This document shows positions 1-8,220 of a stretch of 52,820 bases of DNA, piece after piece; position 1 is the first letter of the stretch; each line of letters opens with the position of its first letter. The translations under genes were made by a program, and so were the position numbers. The notes beneath the pieces are model-generated. The model was not told the origin of the DNA. It saw nothing but the letters and a program-made list of their open reading frames with translations, and did not search any database. The stretch lies in the NCBI RefSeq assembly GCF_001428245.1, contig NZ_LMRV01000001.1, forward strand, positions 1,215 through 54,034, given 5' to 3'. The stretch is from Paenibacillus sp. Soil522 (lineage in GTDB: Bacteria > Bacillota > Bacilli > Paenibacillales > Paenibacillaceae).

Positions 1-405
1 GTTCTGGATCTTCATGATAACACGATTGTCTCTTATGTCTTAGGACATTCCAACAACAATAGTCTTGTATTCCGAACGATAAAGTCAGCCTTACGAGCGG
101 CACCGGGCAGCAAGCCTATGCTTCATAGCGATCGTGGCTTTCAATATACCTCTTTAAGATTCAAGAAGTTATATGGAAAAAAATTGACCCAAAGCATGTC
201 ACGTGTTGGCAGGTGTATCGATAACGGCCCCATGGAATCATTCTGGGGAACCCTAAAATGCGAGAAGTATTATTTGCGTACTTACAGTACCTTTAAGGAG
301 CTCGAAAGGGATATTAAGGCCTACATCCGCTTTTACAATTACGAACGATTACAGGCGAAATTAAACGGCCTCAGTCCGATGGAATTTAGGACTAAGGCCG
401 CATAA
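1..405 (+). CDS. IS3-family transposase (OrfB), C-terminal part, cut by window edge
   Basis: The reading frame is open from base 1 and encodes about 134 residues of an rve-type integrase core. HSDRGFQY holds the second acidic residue of the DDE triad and PMESFWGTLK holds the glutamate. The ending NYERLQAKLNGLSPMEFR is typical of IS3/IS150-group OrfB proteins. The N-terminal part with the first aspartate and orfA lie outside the window. The protein would cut and join the ends of its own element. The frame stops normally at TAA, so this end looks intact; whether the whole element is functional cannot be seen. Confidence 0.93.
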   Translation, partial: VLDLHDNTIVSYVLGHSNNNSLVFRTIKSALRAAPGSKPMLHSDRGFQYTSLRFKKLYGKKLTQSMSRVGRCIDNGPMESFWGTLKCEKYYLRTYSTFKELERDIKAYIRFYNYERLQAKLNGLSPMEFRTKAA

Positions 406-555
406 CTGGTTTTTATTATTTGTACTGTCTACTTGACGGGGCGCAGTTCACGATTACAGGCGAAATTAAACGGCCTCAGTCCGATGGAATTTAGGACTAA
501 GGCCGCATAACTGGTTTTTATTATTTGTACTGTCTACTTGACGGGGCGCAGTTCA
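346..555 (+). repeat. Perfect 105-bp tandem duplication of the IS 3' end
   Basis: Bases 346-450 and 451-555 are identical, head to tail with no spacer. Each unit begins CGATTACAGGCG inside the last codons of the transposase and ends GCGCAGTTCA at the element terminus. The second copy therefore adds a second stop region and a second terminal repeat without the upstream gene. Confidence 0.97.
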
Positions 556-610
556 GTTTGGTATCGAGTCAGCCCTTCTTGTTATGCAAAAAATAATATT
601 TTAACTGGCT

Positions 611-2647
611 TTACTTATGGCTAGCTGTCTCTACATCGCTGCTGGCGCGCGTTTCCGCAGCAGCTTGCTCCTTGAAGCCATTGATCAGATCGTTCATAAC
701 GATCTGATCGGACATGCTTAGCTCGGTGCGCGCACCTTCGTAGGCGCCAATGCATGCGCTCATATCGCCTGCTGTATGTTCTTGAATATTCCAGCAGGCG
801 CCATGCCCCGCGATACCGTCGGCAGAAGGCATATAGTAGACGGCACCATCGGTGAAGGCGCCATTTCTCAGTACGACCTTTTTGCCTAAGAGCGGTTTAT
901 CCGTCAGCAGAGGAGTTCCGATCAAGTATTGATCGGCAGTTGAAATGCCTAGTAAATGCATGATCGTCGGCGTTATATCAAGCTGTCCGCCTACCCCGGT
1001 ATACGTTCCCGCATGCTCGTCCTTCGGCAAATGAACAATCAAAGGAACCTGCTTTAGAATCATTTGCTGCTCAAGTTCATCTAGCTTCCTGCCAAGGAAT
1101 GATTCGAACAGCGACCAGTCATTGATCGAGTTGTCGTGATCCCCGTACATCACCAGAATTGTGTTGTTCCAAAGTCCTTCTGCTTTCATTCTGTCCACCA
1201 GCTCGCCGAGCGCGGCATCCACATAATGAATCGCCTGCAAGTAATCGCCCATCATTGTACCATCCAGCTCTCCCAGGCTAAGCTTCTTCTCCGCAGCCGG
1301 AATCACGTAGGGATGATGGCTGGACAGCGTGATGAGGAACGAGTAGAAGGGTTGCTTCTGTTCGGAGATCACATCGATCGATTGCCTGAAAAAAGATTTG
1401 TCTCCAAGCGCCCACCCGATTTTTTCATCCTGCGTAAAATGCTTCAAACTGTAAAACTGATCGTACCGCATATTGTGATACATCGTGTTACGGTTCCAAA
1501 AGCCGGCCTCATAGGAGTGAAAAACGGTTGTCCCATAATCGTTTTCTTTTAAAGTTTTGGACATGCAATCAAACTCGTTCGGTGCGTACTGGATGAATAC
1601 GGAACCGTTTGCTGCCGGCTGCATCGAGCAGTTTGCGGTAAAATCGGCATCCGAGGTTCTTCCCTGGGCGGTTTGATGATAGAACTGGCTGAAATAAGCG
1701 CTTTGCTTGATCAGGCCGTTTAGATGAGGCGTAATCTCTTGGCCGCCAATAGATCGATTGATCATAAAGTTTTGAAAGGCTTCAAGCTGCACCATTAAAA
1801 CATTGCTTCCTTCGTACGCGCCAAAAAGCGCATCATGCTCGAGCGCACCGCGCAGGTCGCCGCGCGCTTCGATCCACTTTTGCGCTTCCGAGTACTGCTC
1901 GGCGGTTACGGTCTCGGCGTCAAGCCAGTTCTGCTTCACGTAACGGTATACGTCATAACCGTGGAAGCCAAGCGCGCCCGTGACATTATAAATCGATAGG
2001 TTCCACCAGTTGCCGTCGAAAATACCTTGTCCCCACGTACGCTTAGCTTCATTCACATTCGTGAAAACAAGCGATGAGCCGATGGTCAAGATGACGGCGC
2101 TCAGCATGATACGGACGATCGCTTTTTGCCAGACGGGAGCCGCTTTACGATGCTCGTTCGTATGGCGAAGATCGCCGTGGCCGCGCCAAATCACATAGAC
2201 CGCAAACGGAATAATAGCGATCCAGTCAAAGAACAAAATAAAATCTTTCGCCTGAAGCAGCGTTCCGATGCTATCGCCTAATGAATCTACTTGTCCGAGC
2301 TGAAGCAGCACCGGGACCGAGATTAAATCTTGAAAGTAACGATAATAAATGAGATCGGCATATAAAACGAAGGATGCGATCACATTTAGCGCAATAAGTG
2401 AAACAATCCGCCCGCGAACGGGCAGCCAAATCGTCCAGAAGCTGAAGATCAGAACGGCGCCCAGCTCAATAAGAGCGTCGATACCGGTCATTTTCATGTT
2501 GGCTACATGAAGAATTTCTGAGAACCAATATAGTTTGGCCAGCATCACGGCAGTAAACAACAGCAGGTCGACAGCTTTAAACCGCTCAAGCCCAATTAAC
2601 AGGATGCTCATGCCGCGACGTACTGGATTTTGTCCACTAGATAACAT
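611..2647 (-). CDS. LTA synthase family (sulfatase-fold) membrane phosphotransferase
   Basis: The 678-residue protein has about five hydrophobic segments in its first 200 residues, followed by an extracellular alkaline-phosphatase-superfamily domain. The catalytic threonine of LtaS enzymes is seen in QTAQGRTSDADF (T331). Likely metal ligands are E289 in VQLEAF and D503/H504 in YGDHDNS. LtaS enzymes build polyglycerolphosphate lipoteichoic acid from phosphatidylglycerol on the outer face of the membrane; some paralogues only prime the chain or act in sporulation, and this cannot be settled here. The ATG is preceded by GAGGAAGGG. The gene lies 24 bp downstream of the THUMP methyltransferase on the same strand, so the two may be cotranscribed. 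It runs toward the IS tail and no clear terminator is visible. Confidence 0.93.
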   Translation of the reverse strand: MLSSGQNPVRRGMSILLIGLERFKAVDLLLFTAVMLAKLYWFSEILHVANMKMTGIDALIELGAVLIFSFWTIWLPVRGRIVSLIALNVIASFVLYADLIYYRYFQDLISVPVLLQLGQVDSLGDSIGTLLQAKDFILFFDWIAIIPFAVYVIWRGHGDLRHTNEHRKAAPVWQKAIVRIMLSAVILTIGSSLVFTNVNEAKRTWGQGIFDGNWWNLSIYNVTGALGFHGYDVYRYVKQNWLDAETVTAEQYSEAQKWIEARGDLRGALEHDALFGAYEGSNVLMVQLEAFQNFMINRSIGGQEITPHLNGLIKQSAYFSQFYHQTAQGRTSDADFTANCSMQPAANGSVFIQYAPNEFDCMSKTLKENDYGTTVFHSYEAGFWNRNTMYHNMRYDQFYSLKHFTQDEKIGWALGDKSFFRQSIDVISEQKQPFYSFLITLSSHHPYVIPAAEKKLSLGELDGTMMGDYLQAIHYVDAALGELVDRMKAEGLWNNTILVMYGDHDNSINDWSLFESFLGRKLDELEQQMILKQVPLIVHLPKDEHAGTYTGVGGQLDITPTIMHLLGISTADQYLIGTPLLTDKPLLGKKVVLRNGAFTDGAVYYMPSADGIAGHGACWNIQEHTAGDMSACIGAYEGARTELSMSDQIVMNDLINGFKEQAAAETRASSDVETASHK

Positions 2648-2671
2648 AAGTAAACGACCCTTCCTCTCTCG

Positions 2672-3817
2672 CTACTGCCGATTTCCGCGAGGAGGAAGCG
2701 GTCCGAAAAATTGCAAGTAATTACACTCGATACGCCCATTGAACAGCTTCCGTTTCTTATCAGCCGGGCGTCCAAAATAATGCTCGATCGTTGTGGAAGG
2801 ACTAATTGAGAAATACGACCATGTCGGATAGTGCAGCGCAGTCAGACCGAATTGGCGCAGCGCGGCCTCCGCTTGCACATCATCACCGAGCCGTTCGCCG
2901 TATGGCGGATTCGTAATGATAACGCCGTATTCGCCTTGCAGCTTTACTTTTGCAACAGGCTGAACGGACAGCTTAATCTCTTTGCCGAAGCCTGCCTTCT
3001 TGATCGCAGCCTCTGCGATTTCGATCGCACCCGGATCAATATCGGAGCCGGCAATTTGGAGCGGAATATTATCCTTAACGGAATCAAACGCCTCGTCGCG
3101 CGCTTCATCCCACAGCTCATTCGGAATAAGCGGCCAGCCTTCGCTGTTAAAGCTCCGACGAAGTCCAGGCGCAATGTTCCACCCGATCATAGCAGCTTCA
3201 ATCAGTATCGTGCCTGACCCGCAAAAAGGATCATACAGCGGTCGTTCAGGACGCCAGCGGCTAAGCTGAACGAGCGCAGCTGCCAGCGTTTCCCGAATTG
3301 GAGCTTCGGTAGCTACTTTGCGATAGCCCCGTTTGTGCAAGCCGTCGCCGGTCGTGTCAAGCGTGAGCATCGCCCGGTCATTCATAAGCGTTACTTCAAT
3401 AACGTAACGACCACCGTCCTCAGGAAACCATTCGGTGCCGTAACGCTCGGACATTTTGTCCACGACTGCCTTTTTTACGATGCTTTGGCAGGCTGGAACG
3501 CTTGTCAGTTGTGATTTTTGCGACCGGCCGTTAACGGGAAATTCTCCGTCGTTCGGAATCCATTCCGGCCAATCGAGCGCTTTCGTGCCTTCAAACAGCT
3601 CCTCGAAGGTGGTTGCATGGAATTCTCCCATTTTAATAAGGATTCTGCCTGCGGTGCGCAGCCAGAGATTGGTTCGGCAAATATCGATCGGCCCGCCTGT
3701 GAAATTAACGCGTCCGTTCTCCACTTGCAAGTCGGTATACCCTAAATCTTTCAGCTCGCGTGCGACAACCGCCTCAAGCCCCATCGGCGCGGTTGCGATT
3801 AGCTGTAACTTTTCCAT
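2672..3817 (-). CDS. THUMP-domain class I SAM-dependent RNA methyltransferase (RlmL/YpsC family)
   Basis: This 381-residue protein has an N-terminal THUMP RNA-binding region (about residues 1-160) and a C-terminal Rossmann methyltransferase with DPFCGSGTILIEAA (SAM site) and the catalytic NPPYGERL motif. NPPY enzymes of this type methylate guanine N2; E. coli RlmL and B. subtilis YpsC belong here, so 23S rRNA m2G formation is the likely job. The length matches YpsC. It is the first gene of a minus-strand pair with the LTA synthase-like gene and is divergent from the O-methyltransferase gene at 3964. Confidence 0.92.
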   Translation of the reverse strand: MEKLQLIATAPMGLEAVVARELKDLGYTDLQVENGRVNFTGGPIDICRTNLWLRTAGRILIKMGEFHATTFEELFEGTKALDWPEWIPNDGEFPVNGRSQKSQLTSVPACQSIVKKAVVDKMSERYGTEWFPEDGGRYVIEVTLMNDRAMLTLDTTGDGLHKRGYRKVATEAPIRETLAAALVQLSRWRPERPLYDPFCGSGTILIEAAMIGWNIAPGLRRSFNSEGWPLIPNELWDEARDEAFDSVKDNIPLQIAGSDIDPGAIEIAEAAIKKAGFGKEIKLSVQPVAKVKLQGEYGVIITNPPYGERLGDDVQAEAALRQFGLTALHYPTWSYFSISPSTTIEHYFGRPADKKRKLFNGRIECNYLQFFGPLPPRGNRQ

Positions 3818-3963
3818 TTTTACACTCTCTCTTCATCTATACTTTGCGACGGTAGAAGTCACGATTAAGACATATGCTTGTAACCCTACGAACAAAAACA
3901 TACAATCAAGTATAGGACAAATTAGGTTGTTTTTACAAATTGCAAAAATGGAGAGAGAAAATA

Positions 3964-4593
3964 ATGTTGCAGAACGAACAATATGTAGATTCACTTTATG
4001 GGAAAGATGCCGATCTTGAACGCGCAAAAGCAGGCATAGCAGCAAGCGGAATGCCGGATATTTCCGTTGCTGACGGCTATGGCAGGCTGCTTACGATGCT
4101 TGTATCGCTGTCGAATGCGGAAAGTATTGTAGAAATAGGCGCGCTTGGCGGGTATAGCGGCATTTGCTTGGCACGGGGGCTGCGGGAGGGCGGAAGACTG
4201 GTATCGCTCGAGCTGCTGCAAAACTACGCGGATCTAGCCAAAGTGCATATGGAAGCGGCCGGATTAGGAGACAAGGTGGAGTATATGGTTGGCGATGCGA
4301 AGCTAAGCTTGGAGGAGCTCAAGTCAGCCGGCCGTAAATTTGATTTTTTCTTCATTGATGCGGATAAAGAAGGATACCCGGTCTATCTGGATTATGCCAT
4401 TGCCCTGGCTAATCCTGGAGCTGTTATCGTAGGCGATAACATTCTGCTCCGCGGCAGAACGGTCGATCCAGCCAAAGCGGGCCCGTCGGTTCGCGCAGTA
4501 CGTTCCTTTAATGAAACGATCGCGTCAGACGACCGCTTGCAGAGCACGGTGCTGCCCGGCTACGACGGACTGGCGATAGCTATTGTCAAATAA
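3964..4593 (+). CDS. Class I SAM-dependent O-methyltransferase (family 3, YrrM-like)
   Basis: The chosen ATG gives 209 residues and follows GGAGAGAG; an upstream ATG at 3940 adds eight residues but lacks a ribosome site. The fold signature VEIGALGGYSGICLA binds SAM, and FFFIDADKEGYPVYLDYA plus VIVGDNILLRG carry the metal- and substrate-binding positions of the catechol/caffeoyl-CoA O-methyltransferase family. Substrates of bacterial members are diverse; in Bacillales the YrrM relative modifies a tRNA wobble uridine, which is possible here but not provable from the sequence. The gene stands alone and is followed by a hairpin at 4607. Confidence 0.88.
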   Translation: MLQNEQYVDSLYGKDADLERAKAGIAASGMPDISVADGYGRLLTMLVSLSNAESIVEIGALGGYSGICLARGLREGGRLVSLELLQNYADLAKVHMEAAGLGDKVEYMVGDAKLSLEELKSAGRKFDFFFIDADKEGYPVYLDYAIALANPGAVIVGDNILLRGRTVDPAKAGPSVRAVRSFNETIASDDRLQSTVLPGYDGLAIAIVK

Positions 4594-4606
4594 GTTAAGT
4601 AATCGA

Positions 4607-4654
4607 CGCCCGGAGCGATTTCGGTATGACGCCGAAATCCTTTCGGGCGATTTT
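4607..4654 (+). terminator. Hairpin after the O-methyltransferase, possible terminator
   Basis: CGCCCG (4607-4612) and GATTTCGG (4617-4624) pair with CCGAAATC (4632-4639) and CGGGCG (4644-4649), interrupted by a small internal loop. Only four Ts follow (ATTTTG), so termination may be weak. Confidence 0.6.
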
Positions 4655-4762
4655 GTCACTTGAAGTTTCTCATTTGATTGAAAGAGTAAAGAACTAAGAA
4701 AAAGAGAGAAATTAGGCGATTTCAGGAGAGAAATAAGGATATTGCAATCTAAAATGAATTAT

Positions 4763-4791
4763 TTGAATATTTCAAAAAATGAGATTATAGT
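4763..4791 (+). promoter_or_regulatory. Sigma-A promoter for the structured RNA
   Basis: TTGAAT (4763-4768) and TATAGT (4786-4791) are separated by exactly 17 bp in an A/T-rich region. The start site would be near 4798. No protein gene follows on this strand before the terminator at 5172. Confidence 0.75.
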
Positions 4792-4798
4792 ATAAGTA

Positions 4799-5216
4799 TC
4801 AACTCAAGATAAAAGTTCTTGAAAAGGCTAACCCTCACAAGGAGACTTTAGTAGTGAGAGCGCATTCAGGAACTATAGTATCTTGGAGATTGATACTATA
4901 TCCTCAATCCTTATGGTAATGATTTCGAATCACCGTCAGGACGGTCTGGATTAAATAGCTTCTATTAAGCAGGCTATTTAACCAACGTCAAACCCAATGG
5001 GTATAAGATGAAAGATGGAAGGAATTACCTGACAGGTTAGGCAGAAGGGATAAGGTAGCTGATGAATAATCAGTATTACCTGCTCAATGCCAGTCTCAGA
5101 CGATTTCTATCGGATGAGAATAATCGTGGAGAGGAGTCTGGGAAGTAGAATGGATATAGTGGAAATCACGTAAGCCTCATTTATTGACGAATGTCGATAA
5201 ATGAGGCTTTTTGTTT
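4799..5216 (+). ncRNA. Unassigned structured RNA of about 420 nt
   Basis: A promoter at the left and a strong terminator at the right bound a stretch with no convincing protein gene but many local helices. Visible pairings: TCAAGA/TCTTGA near 4804-4822; TATAGTATC/GATACTATA (9 bp) flanked by AGG/CCT near 4868-4903; TGATT/AATCA flanked by GG/CC near 4915-4933; ACCGT/ACGGT near 4932-4945; TTAAATAGC/GCTATTTAA (9 bp) near 4950-4981; CTGAT/ATCAG flanked by GGTA/TACC near 5053-5080; ACGATT/AATCGT enclosed by CAGAC/GTCTG near 5097-5140. I do not find the conserved boxes of RNase P RNA, tmRNA, SRP RNA, 6S RNA, group II introns or common riboswitches. A 28-codon ORF (5062-5148) lies inside. The family is not identified. 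Confidence 0.6.
5172..5216 (+). terminator. Strong intrinsic terminator of the structured RNA
   Basis: GCCTCATTTATTGAC (5174-5188) pairs over 15 bp with 5193-5207 around a GAAT loop (one G-T pair), followed by TTTTTGTTT. The T-tract is only on the plus strand, so it ends a plus-strand transcript. No gene is present on that strand just upstream. Confidence 0.9.
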
Positions 5217-5267
5217 GTGTGACGACCTTACTCCTGGACTCTTTGCGATCGCGAAATTATTAGGCTC

Positions 5268-5552
5268 CTAGCTAAAAAACAACGAGTGCATGCAATCGAT
5301 AAACATCTTGTTGTACTCCGAGCGGCTTAGGTCACGGCTGCAGTTAATATCTCTTCCGAGAAATTGAAACCATTCAATGATTGTATCATCCTTCTTGTAC
5401 ACAAATTTGCTGTTTTCCAGTAAAAATGTATCGGTTTCAATTTTCGGAACGTTGGCAAAATCAAGCTGCATACCTTTTTGATCCGCAGCCATCTTTACAA
5501 GCAAGATCAGCATTTTAAACGGATCATCGTACATTTCGAACTGTTCGCTCAT
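5268..5552 (-). CDS. Hypothetical protein, 94 aa
   Basis: I do not recognise this protein. It starts at ATG 9 nt after GAGAGGAG, has no membrane segment, and is mixed in composition with an acidic N-terminus (MSEQFEMYDDPF) and the segment TIIEWFQFLGRD in the middle. It lies downstream of the MFS exporter on the same strand with a 162-bp gap containing a small AGGAAT/ATTCCT dyad, so it is probably transcribed separately. The good ribosome site and typical codon use argue for a real gene. Confidence 0.65.
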   Translation of the reverse strand: MSEQFEMYDDPFKMLILLVKMAADQKGMQLDFANVPKIETDTFLLENSKFVYKKDDTIIEWFQFLGRDINCSRDLSRSEYNKMFIDCMHSLFFS

Positions 5553-5714
5553 CCTCGTTCACTCCTCTCGCATTCTCAAGCCCATCTTACTTTAGCCTTA
5601 TCATAATGAGAAGAGGGTTAGCACATTTCATGACGATTTTAAAGAAAGTGATGAGAATTTTAAGACTTTATCCTAGGAATGTATTCCTCCTCACAAACTG
5701 TCTAGCGAACGGCG

Positions 5715-6935
5715 TCAGCCGTCATTGCCTCGCTGTGGCAGCGGCCGCTTGCGCTGCAGCGACTGCCACACCCATCCCGCGTTAACCATAAGCATGACCG
5801 AGGATAGGATGAACAAGCCCTGAATACCGATCCAACCGGAGAGGGCCCCGCCGGTAATAGGGCCGATCATGTTGCCAAGGCTCATCGTACTGGTGTTAAA
5901 GCTGTAGGAACGGCTCTCCATACCGTCAGGTGTGTATTTGCGAATAAGGGAGTTTACCGCTGGAATAAGCCCCCCCAGAAAAATGCCGAGCATAAAACGA
6001 GCCAGCAGCAACTGCCATACGGTTCCTGCCAAAGCTTGTGGAATAAAGGCAAGCGAGGCTCCGACAAGTGCGGCCCCGAGCACACGCTCCGCGCCAATCC
6101 GGTCGCTAAGCCTGCCAAGCAGCGGCGAAGCAACGAGATTGGATAGTCCTGTGACGGAGCCGACGAAGCCGGCGTAGAAGGCAAGATTAGCGGTTGTACC
6201 GTGCAGCTCCTGAACGTAGAGCGGAATAAGCGTCATCGGACTCATCATCGCGAATTGGATGAGAAAAGTGACGGCGAACAGGGCCGTAAGCTGAGGAATT
6301 CCGCTTAGCTTCCGGAAACCTTCAATAACCGAAGCCTGCTCGCGGGCAGCTGCCTTCATACGGTCAAAGGGCTCTTTTACGACCAGCAAGGCAAGCAGCG
6401 AAGCCGCAAACAGCAACGCTCCCGTCAAATAGAATATCGGCCGGAAGCCGATCGTATCTGCAAGCAAGCCGCCAATGAATGGACCGAGTATCGTTCCGGC
6501 AATCCCGCCGGATTGAATCGTTCCCATCGCGAAGCCCATCCGGTTTTTTGGCGTTGTTGCGGAGATCAAAGAAATCGAGGCAGGGTTAAAACCGGAAATC
6601 GTACCGTTCACCATACGAAGCAGCAGCAACTGCCAAGGGTTAGTGGCAAAGCCCATCAATACCATAACGATCGACATGCCGAAGCCTGATCGAAGCAGCA
6701 TCATTTTGCGGCCGTACCGGTCCGCCATCTTCCCCCATATCGGTTGAAATATAAATGAAGAAACAAAGTTTCCGGCAAAAATAAACCCGGCCCAAACGCC
6801 GATCTCATGCTTATCTTTTAAGCCTAAATCAAATTGTAAATAAAGAGACAAGAACGGAATGATCATCGTCATCCCAGCCATAACGAGAAACTGTCCGAAC
6901 CACAACACGATCAGATTTTTTTTCCATTGTTCCAT
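5715..6935 (-). CDS. MFS drug/metabolite exporter (MdtG-like, 12 TM)
   Basis: From the ATG at 6935 the protein has 406 residues; a TTG two codons upstream is the alternative start. The loop motif GKMADRYGRKMMLLRSG after the second helix is the MFS motif A, and LLGRLSDRIGAERVL is its repeat in the second half. PxxxxxP-type sequences in the fifth helix (GTILGPFIGGLLAD) point to the proton-antiporter drug-efflux branch. The substrate is unknown. No clear ribosome site precedes the start, and a perfect palindrome sits directly upstream, suggesting repressor control. The gene is divergent from the hem operon. Confidence 0.88.
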   Translation of the reverse strand: MEQWKKNLIVLWFGQFLVMAGMTMIIPFLSLYLQFDLGLKDKHEIGVWAGFIFAGNFVSSFIFQPIWGKMADRYGRKMMLLRSGFGMSIVMVLMGFATNPWQLLLLRMVNGTISGFNPASISLISATTPKNRMGFAMGTIQSGGIAGTILGPFIGGLLADTIGFRPIFYLTGALLFAASLLALLVVKEPFDRMKAAAREQASVIEGFRKLSGIPQLTALFAVTFLIQFAMMSPMTLIPLYVQELHGTTANLAFYAGFVGSVTGLSNLVASPLLGRLSDRIGAERVLGAALVGASLAFIPQALAGTVWQLLLARFMLGIFLGGLIPAVNSLIRKYTPDGMESRSYSFNTSTMSLGNMIGPITGGALSGWIGIQGLFILSSVMLMVNAGWVWQSLQRKRPLPQRGNDG

Positions 6936-6941
6936 AACCAA

Positions 6942-6961
6942 AGTATAACATAAGTTATACT
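6942..6961 (-). promoter_or_regulatory. Operator-like palindrome at the MFS gene start
   Basis: AGTATAAC and GTTATACT form perfect 8-bp arms around a 4-bp centre. Read on the minus strand, TATACT lies six bases before the ATG at 6935 and could serve as a -10 element, which would give a nearly leaderless mRNA. The geometry suits a MarR- or TetR-type dimer; no regulator gene is adjacent. Confidence 0.55.
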
Positions 6962-7083
6962 GAAATTTCCTTTGGCCGGTTGTACAGAAGCATGGTGATC
7001 AGAATGGGCAATTATTCATGCGCTCTTCATGCAACTAACGACTGATTGTCATACTATTGTCATAGGAAGCCGAAAAGCGGCGG

Positions 7084-7112
7084 TTGTTAGGTTCGATGAA
7101 AAAGGGCATAAT
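7084..7112 (+). promoter_or_regulatory. Sigma-A promoter of the hem operon
   Basis: TTGTTA (7084-7089), a 17-bp spacer, and CATAAT (7107-7112) place the start site about 30 nt before hemE. Confidence 0.7.
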
Positions 7113-7149
7113 GGAAGCATAGGAAAATTCATAGAAATGGGGAACGGGA

Positions 7150-8220
7150 ATGTCTTATAACGACCGTTTCATACGGGCTTGCCGGAAGGAACACGTAGAT
7201 CAAATACCTGTATGGTACATGCGACAGGCAGGAAGGTACGATCCTGATTATCGCAAAATAAAAGAAAAGTATTCTTTGCTTGAAATATGCAAGCAGCCGG
7301 AGCTTGCGGCTGAAGTTACGATGATGCCGGTTCGCAAGCTGGGCGTCGATGCCGCTATATTATACTCGGACATTATGAATCCAGTTGCTTCGATCGGCAT
7401 AGATTTTGATATTGTCGCCAACATCGGGCCGGTAATCGCGAACCCGATTCGTTCTGCGGCTGACGTGGAGCGTCTGAAGCCTATTGACGTGGAAGGGGAT
7501 CTCAGCCATGTCATTGAGACGATTCGTATACTGGACCGTGAGCTAGAGGTTCCGCTAATTACGTTCGCTGGCGCGCCATTCACGATTGCGAGCTATTTAA
7601 TTGAAGGAAGACCTTCCAAAAACTATTTACGCACGAAAGAAATGATGTACAGCGAGCCGAAGCTATGGCATGAGCTGATGCGAAAGCTTGGCGACATGGT
7701 CATTACTTATTTGCGCGCGCATATTGCGGCAGGCGGCAAAGCTTTTCAATTATTTGATAGCTGGGTAGGCGCCTTGACTCCTGCTGATTTCCGGCAATTC
7801 GTATTGCCGACGATCGAGCGTATTTTCGCAGAGCTGGCGGATTTGCCGCAGCCGAAAATTTATTTTCCAGGCGTTAGCTCAGGCGAATTGCTTCCGGAGC
7901 TGCAAAATGTGAAGGCAAATGTGATCGGTCTAGATTGGCGTGTATCGCTGGATGAAGGCCGTCGTAGACTGGGCGGCGGATTTGCGGTTCAAGGCAATTT
8001 GGATCCGACAATATTAACGGCGCCGATCAGCGTTATTGAATCGTATGCGAAGGAAATTATGGATAGCGGCATGGAGAAACCCGGATTTATTTTTAACCTT
8101 GGGCACGGTTTATTCCCGGAAGCTTCGCTCGAGAAGCTGGCTGAGCTAACTGCATTCGTACATTCGTACTCGAAGAAAGCGATCGCAGACAGAAGTCTGA
8201 AGGAGGCCAGTCATGTCTGA
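7150..8220 (+). CDS. hemE: Uroporphyrinogen decarboxylase
   Basis: HemE removes the four acetate carboxyls of uroporphyrinogen III to give coproporphyrinogen III in the cytosol. The 356-residue protein has the family start signature PVWYMRQAGRYDP, the second signature GAPFTIASYLIEG, and the conserved LGHGLFPEA near the C-terminus. The ATG follows GGGGAACGGG. It is the first gene of a hemE-hemH-hemY operon; its last codons overlap hemH by 8 bp, implying translational coupling. Length and motifs are normal. Confidence 0.98.
   Translation: MSYNDRFIRACRKEHVDQIPVWYMRQAGRYDPDYRKIKEKYSLLEICKQPELAAEVTMMPVRKLGVDAAILYSDIMNPVASIGIDFDIVANIGPVIANPIRSAADVERLKPIDVEGDLSHVIETIRILDRELEVPLITFAGAPFTIASYLIEGRPSKNYLRTKEMMYSEPKLWHELMRKLGDMVITYLRAHIAAGGKAFQLFDSWVGALTPADFRQFVLPTIERIFAELADLPQPKIYFPGVSSGELLPELQNVKANVIGLDWRVSLDEGRRRLGGGFAVQGNLDPTILTAPISVIESYAKEIMDSGMEKPGFIFNLGHGLFPEASLEKLAELTAFVHSYSKKAIADRSLKEASHV

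Larger units (their letters stand above)
1..555 (+). mobile_element. Right end of an IS3-family insertion sequence
   Basis: The transposase is followed by a non-coding tail ending in GGGGCGCAGTTCA. Read inward from the end this is TGAACTGCGCCCCG, an IS3-type terminus (TG...CA). The end occurs twice, at 450 and at 555, because the last 105 bp are duplicated. The left end is outside the window, so target duplications cannot be checked. Unrelated chromosomal sequence begins at about 556. Confidence 0.8.

Noticed and set aside
4799..5216. Group II intron, RNase P RNA or tmRNA as explanation for the structured region
   Set aside because: No domain V-like hairpin, no GAGGAAAGTC-type core and no GGGG...CCA ends could be found by eye; left as unassigned rather than forced into a family.
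5268..5552. Toxin-antitoxin partner of the neighbouring RNA
   Set aside because: The 94-aa protein has no toxin-like features, and it is convergent with the RNA beyond a strong terminator.
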